The notes beneath the pieces were generated by a model. It made no database searches and was not told the origin of the DNA. It saw only the letters and a list, made by a program, of their open reading frames with translations. From Parachryseolinea silvisoli (GTDB taxonomy: Bacteria; Bacteroidota; Bacteroidia; Cytophagales; Cyclobacteriaceae): a DNA stretch of 64,000 bases. The stretch covers positions 228,096 through 292,095 of the forward strand of contig NZ_JAIOAO010000007.1 in NCBI RefSeq assembly GCF_021190955.1. The letters are read 5' to 3'. Position numbers and translations under genes: made by a program. Below, piece after piece: positions 44,449-52,963 of this stretch; position 1 is the first letter of the stretch; each line of letters begins with the position of its first letter.

Positions 44449-45609
44449 CTAATGCGCCACACCGGTACCTTCTTTTACGTGGACGATGTAGGCCTCCATG
44501 TCGATGCCAAACGTCTTGTGATAAGCCTCTTTCGTCGTAGCCACGAAGCTGTCAACCGCCTCGTTCCGGATCAGGTTGATGGTACAGCCACCAAAGCCGC
44601 CCCCCATCATACGCGCTCCCGCCACCACGTCGGTTGCCCGCGCCTGCTCCACCAGGAAATCCAACTCCCGGCAGCTCACCTCGTACAGCCTGGACAAGCC
44701 GTCGTGGGTCTCGTACATCTTACGGCCAAACGCCGTCAGGTTGTGCTTCTCCAGGTCCTGGCTGGCCTCTTGTACGCGGGCAATCTCTTGCACCACGTAA
44801 AGGCAACGGTCAAACACCTTGCCCGTCAGCTCGGCAGCATGCGCACGCACCATGTCTTCGGTCACATCGCGCAGGCTCTTCACCGCCGGGTAATGCTGTT
44901 GCAGGATCGCCACGCCACGCTCGCACTCGGCGCGACGGGTGTTGTATTCAGAGTCCACCAGCGAATGCTTCACCTTCGTGTCGCATAGCACCAGCGTATA
45001 GTCTTTCAGCGCCAGCGGCGAATAGTGATATTCCAGCGAGCGGCAGTCAAGTACGATCACTTGATCTTCGGCACCCATCATGCTGGCAAATTGGTCCATG
45101 ATGCCGCACTTCACACCCACAAAGTGGTGCTCAGACCACTGCGCCATCAGGATCAGATCGTTCTTGGGAAGGTTGTGACCGTTCAGGCGGTCCAGGGCAA
45201 AAGCAAAACCACACTCCACAGACGCAGACGACGACAGGCCCGCACCCATCGGAATGTTCCCGCCAAAAACACACCGAAAAGGCTTCACGGCAAAACCTTT
45301 ATCGACAAACTGGCGAAGCACGCCCAGCAGGTAATTGGCCCACTTGGGTGCCTTTACCGGCTGCGGGTCTTGTAAATTGACCGTAAATGTCTCGTCGTAC
45401 TTGAGCGAATAGATCACCGACACGTTGTCGGAGGAAGGACTGATGGCAAAGACTGTCTCGCGGTCGATCGCCGCCGGCATCACAAAGCCATCGTTATAGT
45501 CAGTATGCTCGCCGATAAGGTTGATCCGGCCGGGAGAACGAACTACCAGCGGCTCTGTCTGGTAAAGCTCCTGGAATTTGCGCGTTACATCCTGTAAACT
45601 GAAATCCAC
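44449..45609 (-). CDS. galK: Galactokinase
   Basis: GalK phosphorylates galactose at C1 with ATP. The 386-residue product (GTG at 45609) contains the galactokinase signature SPGRINLIGEHTDYNDGF, the GHMP-kinase ATP loop PMGAGLSSSASVECG, the catalytic aspartate in CGIMDQFASMMG and the C-terminal GARMMGGGFGGCTINL. The frame is open further upstream to a TTG at 45693, but that extension crosses a hairpin with a nine-T tract and lacks family similarity, so I reject it. It is the first gene of the gal operon and follows a long leader with a probable attenuator. Confidence 0.94.
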   Translation of the reverse strand: MDFSLQDVTRKFQELYQTEPLVVRSPGRINLIGEHTDYNDGFVMPAAIDRETVFAISPSSDNVSVIYSLKYDETFTVNLQDPQPVKAPKWANYLLGVLRQFVDKGFAVKPFRCVFGGNIPMGAGLSSSASVECGFAFALDRLNGHNLPKNDLILMAQWSEHHFVGVKCGIMDQFASMMGAEDQVIVLDCRSLEYHYSPLALKDYTLVLCDTKVKHSLVDSEYNTRRAECERGVAILQQHYPAVKSLRDVTEDMVRAHAAELTGKVFDRCLYVVQEIARVQEASQDLEKHNLTAFGRKMYETHDGLSRLYEVSCRELDFLVEQARATDVVAGARMMGGGFGGCTINLIRNEAVDSFVATTKEAYHKTFGIDMEAYIVHVKEGTGVAH

Positions 45610-45637
45610 GTCTATATAAGTTTTAGATAAAATGCTC

Positions 45638-45681
45638 AAAAAAAAAGCTGCCGGAAACCAAACGTCCTTCGATTTCCGGCA
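45638..45681 (-). terminator. Attenuator-like terminator in the galK leader
   Basis: On the minus strand a perfect 9-bp stem (TGCCGGAAA and complement, 15-base loop) is followed by GC and nine T. It lies between the predicted promoter and the galK start, so it would stop transcription before the operon unless overcome. The loop contains GAAGGACG. Confidence 0.7.
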
Positions 45682-45721
45682 ACTGTTAACCAATCAATTA
45701 ACCCAAATGTTAATGACACTA

Positions 45722-45752
45722 CGAAGTAGCATATAGGAAAGCGTAAACCAAA
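45722..45752 (-). promoter_or_regulatory. Predicted galK operon promoter
   Basis: On the minus strand a -33 TTTG/TTG (45749-45752) and a -7 TACTTCG (45722-45728) are separated by 20 bases, close to the Bacteroidota pattern TTG-N17-23-TAnnTTTG. The predicted start of transcription is near 45715, giving a leader of roughly 105 bases. Confidence 0.5.
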
Positions 45753-45787
45753 CACCGAAACGCCACCGCAAACGAAATAACGGTGCC

Positions 45788-45799
45788 GGAAACGTTCTC
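45788..45799. promoter_or_regulatory. Possible LacI-type operator in the gal intergenic region
   Basis: GGAAACGTTCTC has a central ACGT and 10 of 12 positions of the palindrome GGAAACGTTTCC. It sits between the divergent galK and lacI-type promoters, a good place for the LacI-family regulator to act on both. The match is imperfect and could be chance. Confidence 0.3.
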
Positions 45800-45828
45800 G
45801 AACCTCAAATTCCCCGGCCCTTTGCCCG

Positions 45829-45860
45829 TTGCGGTTTCTGCCTTACTTTCTGTACTTTCG
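45829..45860 (+). promoter_or_regulatory. Predicted promoter of the gal LacI-family regulator
   Basis: TTG (45829-45831), 21 bases, then TACTTTCG (45853-45860), one mismatch from TAnnTTTG. It ends 14 bases before the ATG at 45875, so the leader is very short. Confidence 0.4.
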
Positions 45861-45874
45861 TGCCCGTATAAGCC

Positions 45875-46903
45875 ATGAAGAACGACCAGGCCACCATTCG
45901 CGACCTTGCCCTGAAGTTGAATATCTCGATATCAACCGTCTCACGCGCGCTGCGGAATGCCCCGGACGTTAACCCCGACACCAAAAAGGCCGTACTCGCC
46001 CTGGCCGAGCAGCTGCACTACGAGCCCAACCGTGTCGCCCAGAGCCTCCGCATCAGGAAGACCAAAACCATCGGCGTGGTCGTACCGCAGATCGCCATGC
46101 ACTTCTTCTCATCTGTCATCAGCGGCATCCAGGAGTATGCCGCGCAGCACGGCTATAGCATCATGATCTGCCAGTCGATGGAATCGCTCGATACCGAGAA
46201 GTCAAACATCCACATGCTGGTCTCTAACCGCGTAGACGGCCTGTTGATCTCACTGTCCAGCGAAACAACAAACGTAGAGCACCTCGAGCACCTGCTCGCC
46301 AAGAAAATACCCATCGTACTCTTTGACCGCGTCACCGACACGCTGCCGGTATCGAAGGTGGTTGTAGACGACCACGACGGCGCCTTTACAGCCGTAGATT
46401 ACCTCATCCGCACCGGCTGCCGCCGCATTGCTTACATCGGGGGGCCTGAAGGCCTGTCGATCAGCAATCAGCGCATGCAGGGCTACCGCGATGCGTTACA
46501 AAAACACAACCTGCCCATACTGCCCGACTATACGGTACACTGCGCAGACCTGCAGAACGGTTCCACCGGGGCCACCCAACGGCTGCTCAACCTGCACGAG
46601 CGCCCCGATGCAATCTTCTGCATGAACGACCCCATGGCCATTCTCGCCATGCAGGTGCTGCGCGAGCGCGGCGTGCGCATACCAGACGACATCTCTCTGA
46701 TAGGTTTTACCGACGAGCCCGTGTCGCGGTTTATCGAACCGGCATTGACCACCGTCGCACAGCCCGCCTATACCATGGGCCAGGCCGCCGCACGGTTGTT
46801 TATCAGCCAGGTGGAACATCCCGACACCTTTACCCCACGCCTGGAAGTATTGCCGACCGAGCTGATCGTACGCGGCACCACACGCCTGCCTGCCGACAGG
46901 TAG
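45875..46903 (+). CDS. LacI-family transcriptional regulator (probably of the gal operon)
   Basis: This 342-residue protein has the LacI helix-turn-helix at residues about 5-27 (TIRDLALKLNISISTVSRALR), the hinge helix region LHYEPNRVAQSLR, and a periplasmic-binding-protein-like sensor domain (TKTIGVVVPQIAMHFFSSVISGIQ onwards) ending at RGTTR. It is divergent from galK across 265 bases containing both promoters, so the simplest reading is a galactose-responsive regulator of the Leloir operon. This target is inferred from position only. Confidence 0.92.
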   Translation: MKNDQATIRDLALKLNISISTVSRALRNAPDVNPDTKKAVLALAEQLHYEPNRVAQSLRIRKTKTIGVVVPQIAMHFFSSVISGIQEYAAQHGYSIMICQSMESLDTEKSNIHMLVSNRVDGLLISLSSETTNVEHLEHLLAKKIPIVLFDRVTDTLPVSKVVVDDHDGAFTAVDYLIRTGCRRIAYIGGPEGLSISNQRMQGYRDALQKHNLPILPDYTVHCADLQNGSTGATQRLLNLHERPDAIFCMNDPMAILAMQVLRERGVRIPDDISLIGFTDEPVSRFIEPALTTVAQPAYTMGQAAARLFISQVEHPDTFTPRLEVLPTELIVRGTTRLPADR

Positions 46904-46979
46904 GTAAGCTGAAGTGAAAAGACACCGTTTCCTTTTGTGGCTGCCAGAAAATGTCAATCTTTGACACTACTACTATCCC

Positions 46980-47759
46980 ATGGCACAAGGCTTACTCATC
47001 GATATGGACGGCGTGGTCTACGGCGGCGACATCCTGATTCCCGGCGCAGACGCATTCATCGACCGCTTGCTGAAGAACGATATACCGTTCATGTTTATGA
47101 CCAACAACAGCCAGCGCACGCGGCTCGACGTAGTCCGTAAACTGAAACGGCTCGGCATCGACGTAGAAGAAAAGCACGTCTACACCAGCGCCATGGCTAC
47201 CGGCAAATTCTTAGCCGGACAAATCCCCCAGGGTACAGCCTACGTACTCGGTGAAGGCGGACTGCTGACGAGCCTGCACGAAAGCGGCATTACCCTGGTC
47301 GATACCGACCCCGACTTTGTCGTGCTCGGCGAAGGCCGCAACTTCACCCTGGAGATGGTTCAGCGCGCCGTCGACATGATCCTGGCCGGCGCAAAATTTA
47401 TTACCACCAACCGCGACCCCTCCCCTAAAAAGAAAGGCTGGGCCAACCTCGGCATTGCCGCGACAACCGCCATGATCGAAGAAGCTACCGGCGTAAACGC
47501 CTTTGTCGTCGGCAAGCCCGGTCCCGTCATGATGCGCTCGGCACGCAAGGCCCTCGGCCTGGAAACCGCCGACACCACCGTCATCGGCGATACCATGGAC
47601 ACCGACATTCAGGGAGGCGTACAGATGGGTTACAAGACCATCCTCGTGCTGTCCGGCATTACCCGGGCAGAAGACTTCCGTAAGTATGCTTTTAAGCCCG
47701 ATCTGGTAGTAAACTCCGTAAACGACATCGCGCTCCCCCTGGATTGGTGGAAAAAATAA
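46980..47759 (+). CDS. HAD-IIA family sugar phosphatase (NagD-like)
   Basis: The 259-residue protein is a haloacid-dehalogenase phosphatase with the class IIA cap: nucleophile motif DMDGVVYGGD (residues 8-17), FMTNNSQRTR as motif II with the threonine, the lysine in VVGKPGPVMM, and VIGDTMDTDIQGG as the metal-binding motif IV. NagD and related enzymes dephosphorylate nucleotides or sugar phosphates. It follows the LacI-family gene by 76 bases on the same strand and may help sugar phosphate detoxification in galactose metabolism, but this is a guess. A 15-base inverted repeat (TGTCAA-TCT-TTGACA, 46952-46966) lies just upstream. Confidence 0.92.
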   Translation: MAQGLLIDMDGVVYGGDILIPGADAFIDRLLKNDIPFMFMTNNSQRTRLDVVRKLKRLGIDVEEKHVYTSAMATGKFLAGQIPQGTAYVLGEGGLLTSLHESGITLVDTDPDFVVLGEGRNFTLEMVQRAVDMILAGAKFITTNRDPSPKKKGWANLGIAATTAMIEEATGVNAFVVGKPGPVMMRSARKALGLETADTTVIGDTMDTDIQGGVQMGYKTILVLSGITRAEDFRKYAFKPDLVVNSVNDIALPLDWWKK

Positions 47760-48117
47760 GCGTTTAAACGATTGTTTTGCGCGGCCCACAAGCAAGCAAC
47801 AAATTTCATCATCCTGTCAAAAATCGCACGAAAAGCGGGTCCAGAGTGTAGCGTAAACCGGATTTTTACGGTTCGTGCCCGCGCCCACCCTACATTCATT
47901 ACTCCTGTTAACAAATTCTCTATCCCCCTGGCAGGCAACGCACAGGGCTATACCTCTTCTTTTTTCACCCGAACCACCCTACGCAGCGTTAGGTCTCAAA
48001 ATCGTCTCTATTTGATCTTATTCTTACATATCTTATAAGGGGCCCTTTTACGGCGGGTTCACATGCCCCCCGATAGCCTACCTTTGAACTGTAGAAACCA
48101 AGCCGGATCGCTGCTGT
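47760..48117. other. 358-base gene-free stretch
   Basis: Between the HAD phosphatase and the receiver gene I find no credible coding frame. It holds a 10-base palindrome right after the stop (CGTTTAAACG, 47761-47770), a small AACCG/CGGTT hairpin near 47857-47875, and a TACCTTTG -7 element (48079-48086) before the receiver gene. No tRNA or larger structured RNA is evident by eye. Confidence 0.5.
48079..48086 (+). promoter_or_regulatory. Candidate -7 element for the orphan receiver gene
   Basis: TACCTTTG matches TAnnTTTG exactly, 31 bases before the ATG at 48118. The -33 region has only a weak TTC 18 bases upstream. Confidence 0.35.
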
Positions 48118-48525
48118 ATGACCAGGAAACGAATACCCAACATCTGGATTATCGATGACGACCCCATGTCGTCATTCATGTTAAAACGCCTGGCGGAACT
48201 GGGCGAGCTGGCCGACATTATCACAATCTTCAATCACGCCCGCGGCGCTCTCGACTACATCGAAGAACACAAGAGGGACTACAACCAATTGCCGGATGTC
48301 ATCCTGCTGGATATATACATGCCCGTTGTAAACGGCTGGGACTTCCTGAACCGTTACCGCGAGCTACGCCCCCTGCTGGAAAAAGAGATAAGTATAATCC
48401 TCGTCAGCTCTTCCGACCATCCGCGCGATCTCAACCAGGCCAAAACCTACGAAGAGGTAAAAGCCTATGTCACCAAACCCGTATCGTTAGAGCGGCTCAA
48501 AGAGCTGTTACTTGTGAATGCGTGA
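48118..48525 (+). CDS. Single-domain response regulator
   Basis: The 135 residues are one receiver domain: acidic D13-D14-D15, phospho-acceptor D65 in VILLDIYMP, switch serines at 97-99 and K120 in VTKPV. There is no output domain and no kinase gene nearby, so it must act through another protein. It is of the type common in Bacteroidota in which an extended DDDP opening precedes the domain core (IWIIDDDPMSSFMLKRL). It converges on the sulphur transport operon. Confidence 0.92.
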   Translation: MTRKRIPNIWIIDDDPMSSFMLKRLAELGELADIITIFNHARGALDYIEEHKRDYNQLPDVILLDIYMPVVNGWDFLNRYRELRPLLEKEISIILVSSSDHPRDLNQAKTYEEVKAYVTKPVSLERLKELLLVNA

Positions 48526-48573
48526 CTCACCGGGAGTGAATTCACCTACCTGAAGCGTATCCCATGATAAATT

Positions 48574-49017
48574 CTAGTGCGGCAGCTTATCGCGGATAAG
48601 CCCATAGCACCACGTGCCGGCAATGGCGCTGAGCAACGTGACGATCACCACAACGGCTCCGGTACCGATCTGCGCAAACAACGGTCCGGGACAAGCACCC
48701 GTCAACGCCCAGCCTAGTCCAAACAACAGACCACCGTACACATTGCCCCAGGTGAACTTCTTGGGGCGCACCACAACCTCCTCGCCATCAAGCGTACGGA
48801 TCTTCAATATGCGGATCAACCACAACGACACCATCCCCGTCACCACGGCGGAGCCAATGACGCCGTACATGTGAAATGACTGCAACCGAAACATCTCCTG
48901 GATACGAAACCACGAGATTACCTCCGCCTTCACCAGCAGGATACCAAAGAATATACCCGCCAGCAGGAACTTGACATTCGGCCAGAAGGCCACGCGTGTA
49001 GCGCCCGCGTTCGTCAT
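48574..49017 (-). CDS. YeeE/YedE-family half-transporter, second subunit
   Basis: The 147-residue membrane protein has about four helices and the conserved motif GLGWALTGACPGPLFAQIG, whose cysteine belongs to the sulphur-relay path of YeeE/TsuA thiosulfate transporters. The ATG at 49017 overlaps the TGA of the upstream half-transporter (ATGA, 4 bases), so the two are translationally coupled and probably form one transporter. Substrate in this operon may be thiosulfate or another reduced sulphur species; this is inferred from the family and from the persulfide dioxygenase gene in the same operon. Confidence 0.88.
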   Translation of the reverse strand: MTNAGATRVAFWPNVKFLLAGIFFGILLVKAEVISWFRIQEMFRLQSFHMYGVIGSAVVTGMVSLWLIRILKIRTLDGEEVVVRPKKFTWGNVYGGLLFGLGWALTGACPGPLFAQIGTGAVVVIVTLLSAIAGTWCYGLIRDKLPH

Positions 49018-49589
49018 AGCAGGCGCAAAATATAGGGTAACACCAAATTGGCCATAATAAAACCACCCGCCATAAAACAACACGTCGCGACGACTGACGG
49101 CCATTGCAACGATGAGATGCCCATGATCGCATGCCCCGACGTACAGCCACCGGCATAACGTGTGCCGAAACCTACCAGAAAACCGCCTGCGATCATCAGT
49201 ATAAAACCGCGCAGCGTCAGCAATGCATGAAAGTTGAACAGCTCCACCGGCATGAGGTGGCTGGTATCTTGCACCCCATAGGAAGCCAGCTCCGCAGTCA
49301 ATGCCGGATTCATCTGCACCGGCTCGGGATTGCGCAGCAACGTGCCCGCGAGTATTCCACCGATAAAAATGCCGCCGGCAAAAAACAAGTTCCAGGATTC
49401 CTTACGCCAGTCGTATTGAAAAAAAGGAATACGCGCCGGTATACAGGCTGCGCATACATGACGAAGGTTGGACGAAATGCCAAAGGGTTTGTTCCCCAGT
49501 AATAATAACAAGGGTACTGTTAATCCAATCAACGGCCCCGCCACATACCAGGGCCAGGGACGCGATAATATTTCTAACAGGAAGTCCAC
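49014..49589 (-). CDS. YeeE/YedE-family half-transporter, first subunit
   Basis: The 191-residue membrane protein has four to five helices and the conserved [20 protein letters not shown] motif with its sulphur-relay cysteine. It begins with a GTG at 49589 that directly follows the TAA of the persulfide dioxygenase gene. With the 147-residue partner it corresponds to the two halves of a full-length YeeE/TsuA protein. An extra cysteine pair occurs in HVCAACIP. Family members bring thiosulfate or related sulphur compounds through the inner membrane. Confidence 0.9.
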   Translation of the reverse strand: MDFLLEILSRPWPWYVAGPLIGLTVPLLLLLGNKPFGISSNLRHVCAACIPARIPFFQYDWRKESWNLFFAGGIFIGGILAGTLLRNPEPVQMNPALTAELASYGVQDTSHLMPVELFNFHALLTLRGFILMIAGGFLVGFGTRYAGGCTSGHAIMGISSLQWPSVVATCCFMAGGFIMANLVLPYILRLL

Positions 49590-51002
49590 TTAAGCCTTCT
49601 TACTGCTGCACGTAAAATTCGTCCGCGGAATAGACGTAGCGGCAATCGCTTTAAAGCCACCGTCCACGTCAACGATGTTATCCCAACCCCGCGCCTTCAG
49701 AATAGACGCTGCCACCATTGAACGGTAGCCGCCTGCGCAGTGCAAGTATACATCGCCTTCTTTGGGAATAGAAGCCAGGTGATCGTTCAGGAAATCAAGC
49801 GGCGTATTGACCGCGCCGTCGACATGCTCGGCCTCGAACTCGCCCGGCTTGCGCACGTCGAATACAGCCAGCGCATTTGCCTGAAAACGTTTCTCAAACT
49901 CGGTAGCCGAAATCGACTTGATCTTCTCAACCTCCTTACCGGCCTCTTTCCACGCCGCAACACCGCCTTGCAGATAACCCAACGTGTTATCATACCCCAC
50001 GCGTGCCAGCCGCATCACGATCTCTTCTTCGCGACCGCTGTCGGCCACAATCAGGAGCGGGTGCATAACACCCGGCACCAGCGCACCCACCCAGGGGGCA
50101 AAGCTGCCGTCGATGCCAATATTGATAGCGTTGGGAATATAGCCTTTGGCAAACTCTTGTGGACTGCGCGTATCGAGCACCAGTGCACCCGTTTCATTGG
50201 CTGCCAACTCAAACTCTTCCGCGGTCAGGGCGCGTGTGCCCTTCTGCATCACGGCGTCAATGCTTTCGTAGCCCTCCTTGTTGAGCTTCACGTTCTCGGG
50301 GAAATATGCCGGGGGCGGCAGCAGCCCATCCGTTACCTCGCGGATAAATTCGTCGCGTGTCATGTCGGCACGCAACGCATAGTTGATCTTTTTCTGGTTG
50401 CCCAGCGTATCAACCGTTTCTTTCATCATATGTTTGCCACAGGCAGAACCGGCCCCGTGCGCGGGATATACAATCACGTCGTCTGCCAGGGGCATGAGCT
50501 TGGTGCGCAGCGAGTCGAATAGCATTCCGGCCAGGTCTTCCTGCGACAGGTGTGCTGCTTTTTGGGCCAGGTCGGGACGTCCCACATCGCCGAGGAACAA
50601 AGTGTCGCCGCTAAAGATCGCGTAGTCCTTGCCTTGCGCGTCGCGCAGCAAATACGTGGTCGACTCCAGCGTGTGGCCCGGCGTATGCAATACCTTGATC
50701 GTCACCTCCCCCACCTTCAGTTCTTCACCGTCGTGGGCGATATGAGCGTCAAAGCTGGGTTTGGCCGTGGGGCCATAGACAATACGGGCGCCGGACTTGG
50801 CAGCCAGGTCCAGGTGGCCCGAAACAAAATCAGCGTGAAAGTGCGTTTCCAGCACGTAGCGAATGGTAGCCTTGTTACGGCGCGCCTTTTCCAGATATGG
50901 CCCCACTTCGCGCAAGGGGTCGATAATCACGGCCTCACCAGCCGATTCAATGTAATATGCGCCCTGTGCCAGGCAACCGGTATAAATTTGCTCTACCCGC
51001 AT
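49590..51002 (-). CDS. Persulfide dioxygenase-rhodanese fusion protein
   Basis: The 470-residue protein joins an ETHE1/BLH-like metallo-beta-lactamase domain (about residues 1-250) to two rhodanese domains (about 260-355 and 365-460). The metal-binding motif is [11 protein letters not shown], with [10 protein letters not shown] and the later [15 protein letters not shown] and [11 protein letters not shown]. The second rhodanese has an active-site cysteine in [10 protein letters not shown]; the first has VADSGREEE instead and is probably inactive. Such fusions oxidise glutathione or other persulfides to sulfite and exchange sulfane sulphur with thiosulfate. The ATG at 51002 is chosen because a GTG at 51041 overlaps an exact -7 element. 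It leads an operon with two YeeE half-transporters. Confidence 0.92.
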   Translation of the reverse strand: MRVEQIYTGCLAQGAYYIESAGEAVIIDPLREVGPYLEKARRNKATIRYVLETHFHADFVSGHLDLAAKSGARIVYGPTAKPSFDAHIAHDGEELKVGEVTIKVLHTPGHTLESTTYLLRDAQGKDYAIFSGDTLFLGDVGRPDLAQKAAHLSQEDLAGMLFDSLRTKLMPLADDVIVYPAHGAGSACGKHMMKETVDTLGNQKKINYALRADMTRDEFIREVTDGLLPPPAYFPENVKLNKEGYESIDAVMQKGTRALTAEEFELAANETGALVLDTRSPQEFAKGYIPNAINIGIDGSFAPWVGALVPGVMHPLLIVADSGREEEIVMRLARVGYDNTLGYLQGGVAAWKEAGKEVEKIKSISATEFEKRFQANALAVFDVRKPGEFEAEHVDGAVNTPLDFLNDHLASIPKEGDVYLHCAGGYRSMVAASILKARGWDNIVDVDGGFKAIAATSIPRTNFTCSSKKA

Positions 51003-51040
51003 AGATGTACTCGTTAGCGTTGTGCGTTTGGTCTCGGTCA

Positions 51041-51048
51041 CAAAGATA
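51041..51048 (-). promoter_or_regulatory. Candidate -7 element of the sulphur operon
   Basis: The minus strand reads TATCTTTG, an exact TAnnTTTG match, 38 bases before the ATG at 51002. It favours that ATG over the GTG at 51041. Confidence 0.4.
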
Positions 51049-51159
51049 ACCGTTTGTTCGATTTACGGAGGACCATTTTTAAGGGTTAAAACCGTAGAAT
51101 GGCAACGTTGGTTCCACGCAGTATATCTATGTAGTCGGTATACATTGACCTCTACTATG

Positions 51160-51188
51160 AAAAAAGGCCGCTATTCAGCGGCCCTTTT
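51160..51188 (-). terminator. Terminator of the SusC/SusD operon (possibly bidirectional)
   Basis: GGCCGC (51166-51171) and GCGGCC (51178-51183) form a stem with a 6-base loop; on the minus strand six T follow, and on the plus strand CTTTT follows. It lies 25 bases beyond the SusD-family stop. Confidence 0.75.
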
Positions 51189-51208
51189 GTATACAAAAAA
51201 CGTAAGTT

Positions 51209-52945
51209 TTACTGCTGATAATACGATTCGTTGATCTTATTCGCCGGCACCCAGAACACGGGAGTCGTGAAGTTATCTTGGCCTGCTACTTCGAGGTAAT
51301 TCTCTGTGTTGGTCTCAAACTCAGATGTCGGGTAGCGCAGGCGTTCCGGCTGTGGCGTCATGACAATGTTACCGAGCTTGAATGGCTCGAGCTTCGGATG
51401 GCGCGTTCTACGAAGATCGGTGAACAGCTCATAGGGCTCTACCATATTGATGTGCACATATTTTTGGAGCATCAAGATTTCCATCTTAGCTTCCTCGTCG
51501 ACTGCTGCCTCAAAATTCGTTTTGATCGTATTGGCATACGCAGCAATGCTTGCGGCATCCGGCTTGGCAGGTTTCAGCAGGTTTTTAAATCCAGCATCTG
51601 CCACGTTGTCGGCATAGGTGCTTAAGCTGTTGATGTAATACCAATAGTCTGTCGAGTGGATCACGGCATCATACATGTGTTCGCCAGCGCTCTTGCCCGT
51701 AGTGGCCAGGCCTTTCAGAACAGCTTCTGCCAACAACAGGTCTACTTCCGCCAACGACATCATATATGCCGGGAATTTGTTATACATAAATGTAACGTGG
51801 CTATACATCGACTTGGAGTTTTGTTCCAGGAAGCTGCTCAGCGGCGTAGCGGTCTGGGTTCCGTAGTACTTTTCGGTGGCTAAATAGCCCGCCTTTTGCC
51901 AATCGGCATCCATGGTTACCGGGCGGTAGTCTTTGTACTTGGTAGGCATTGCAATCACCGGCAGGCGCGGATCATCCACTCCCACCTCGTATACTGAATC
52001 TACTTTGTTATTTTTCTTGCCCATCATAGCGTTCAGCATCACCTTCGGGATAAAGGTCGCATAGCTCGCTTCGTACAAACCGCGCATCCAGAGGCCACCG
52101 GCATTCGGGGGATCTACCACCGGGATCTGCCATTGCAGGTCTACTGTCGGCAAACTTCCTTTCGCAATTATATCTGTGATGTGCGCTACTGCAAAATCGC
52201 GGTCAACGCCGGCAAGACGCACAGCCGCACGCAGGCGAATAGCATTTGCATATTGTATCCACTGTTCGACATTTCCTTTCAGGGCTATATCCTGATTGGT
52301 AAGCTCTGCTTTCGCCGCAGACGACATGGCAGCGTGCTCTGCAGGAAGGCGTTCTGAAATCTCTTTCAGCTCGTCCAGAATATTGCGGTAGATTAATTTC
52401 GGATCGTCATATTTCGCCGTAAAAAACCCCTCTGAGCCGCGGAAGGCTTCAAAGTATGGAATACTATTAAACAAGTCGACATTACGCAACGCTGCCCAGT
52501 CTTTCATAATCGTCGCCAGGTCATAGTATACTTTGGCATTGACTTGTTGCTCGCCTTCCAGCAGCGCTACGTTATCACGAATAAACGCCCAGTTTTTTAG
52601 CTTCACGTAGAAATTTTCAAACCAGTTACGCACGTGCGTATCGTCAAACCCGTTGCCATTGGTTACATCGTGATATTCTTTGAACCAGGTATAACGATCG
52701 GTTACATAACGCTCGGAAATCTGAGAATACGCTACAATACCTGTACCATTTGTCAACTGATTCCACCATTCGCCGTAATCTTTGATATAAAATGTCCCCT
52801 GATTAAGCATGGCCGTAAACATCCCGGGAATGGCCCCTTCTACGTTGCCAAACTTATCCGGATTTTTAAACTCGTTTTCGAGCACATCCTCACACGAAGC
52901 GAGAACCATGATGCACGCGAGTATCGATAATCGTAATATTTTCAT
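51209..52945 (-). CDS. SusD/RagB-family outer-membrane lipoprotein
   Basis: The 578-residue lipoprotein has a signal peptide with lipobox LASC (Cys18) and the helical SusD-like body: N-terminal FKNPDKFGNVEGAIPGMFTAML, YYDLATIMKDWAALRNVDLFNSIPYFEAF, and a C-terminal ELFTDLRRTRHPKLEP region. It resembles the SusD-like_2 subgroup. SusD proteins sit on the cell surface, cap the SusC barrel and capture a ligand, usually a glycan or peptide. It follows the SusC gene by 18 bases. No glycoside hydrolase is adjacent, so the ligand is unknown. Confidence 0.92.
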   Translation of the reverse strand: MKILRLSILACIMVLASCEDVLENEFKNPDKFGNVEGAIPGMFTAMLNQGTFYIKDYGEWWNQLTNGTGIVAYSQISERYVTDRYTWFKEYHDVTNGNGFDDTHVRNWFENFYVKLKNWAFIRDNVALLEGEQQVNAKVYYDLATIMKDWAALRNVDLFNSIPYFEAFRGSEGFFTAKYDDPKLIYRNILDELKEISERLPAEHAAMSSAAKAELTNQDIALKGNVEQWIQYANAIRLRAAVRLAGVDRDFAVAHITDIIAKGSLPTVDLQWQIPVVDPPNAGGLWMRGLYEASYATFIPKVMLNAMMGKKNNKVDSVYEVGVDDPRLPVIAMPTKYKDYRPVTMDADWQKAGYLATEKYYGTQTATPLSSFLEQNSKSMYSHVTFMYNKFPAYMMSLAEVDLLLAEAVLKGLATTGKSAGEHMYDAVIHSTDYWYYINSLSTYADNVADAGFKNLLKPAKPDAASIAAYANTIKTNFEAAVDEEAKMEILMLQKYVHINMVEPYELFTDLRRTRHPKLEPFKLGNIVMTPQPERLRYPTSEFETNTENYLEVAGQDNFTTPVFWVPANKINESYYQQ

Positions 52946-52963
52946 CTCTTTGTCTTTAAACTA

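Noticed and set aside
45610..45693. An upstream extension of galK starting at a TTG at 45693
   Set aside because: The added 28 residues cross a terminator hairpin and nine-T tract and do not match galactokinases.
49018..49104. A longer start for the 147-residue YeeE half
   Set aside because: It would overlap the upstream half-transporter by 91 bases; the ATGA junction at 49014-49017 is the normal coupled start.
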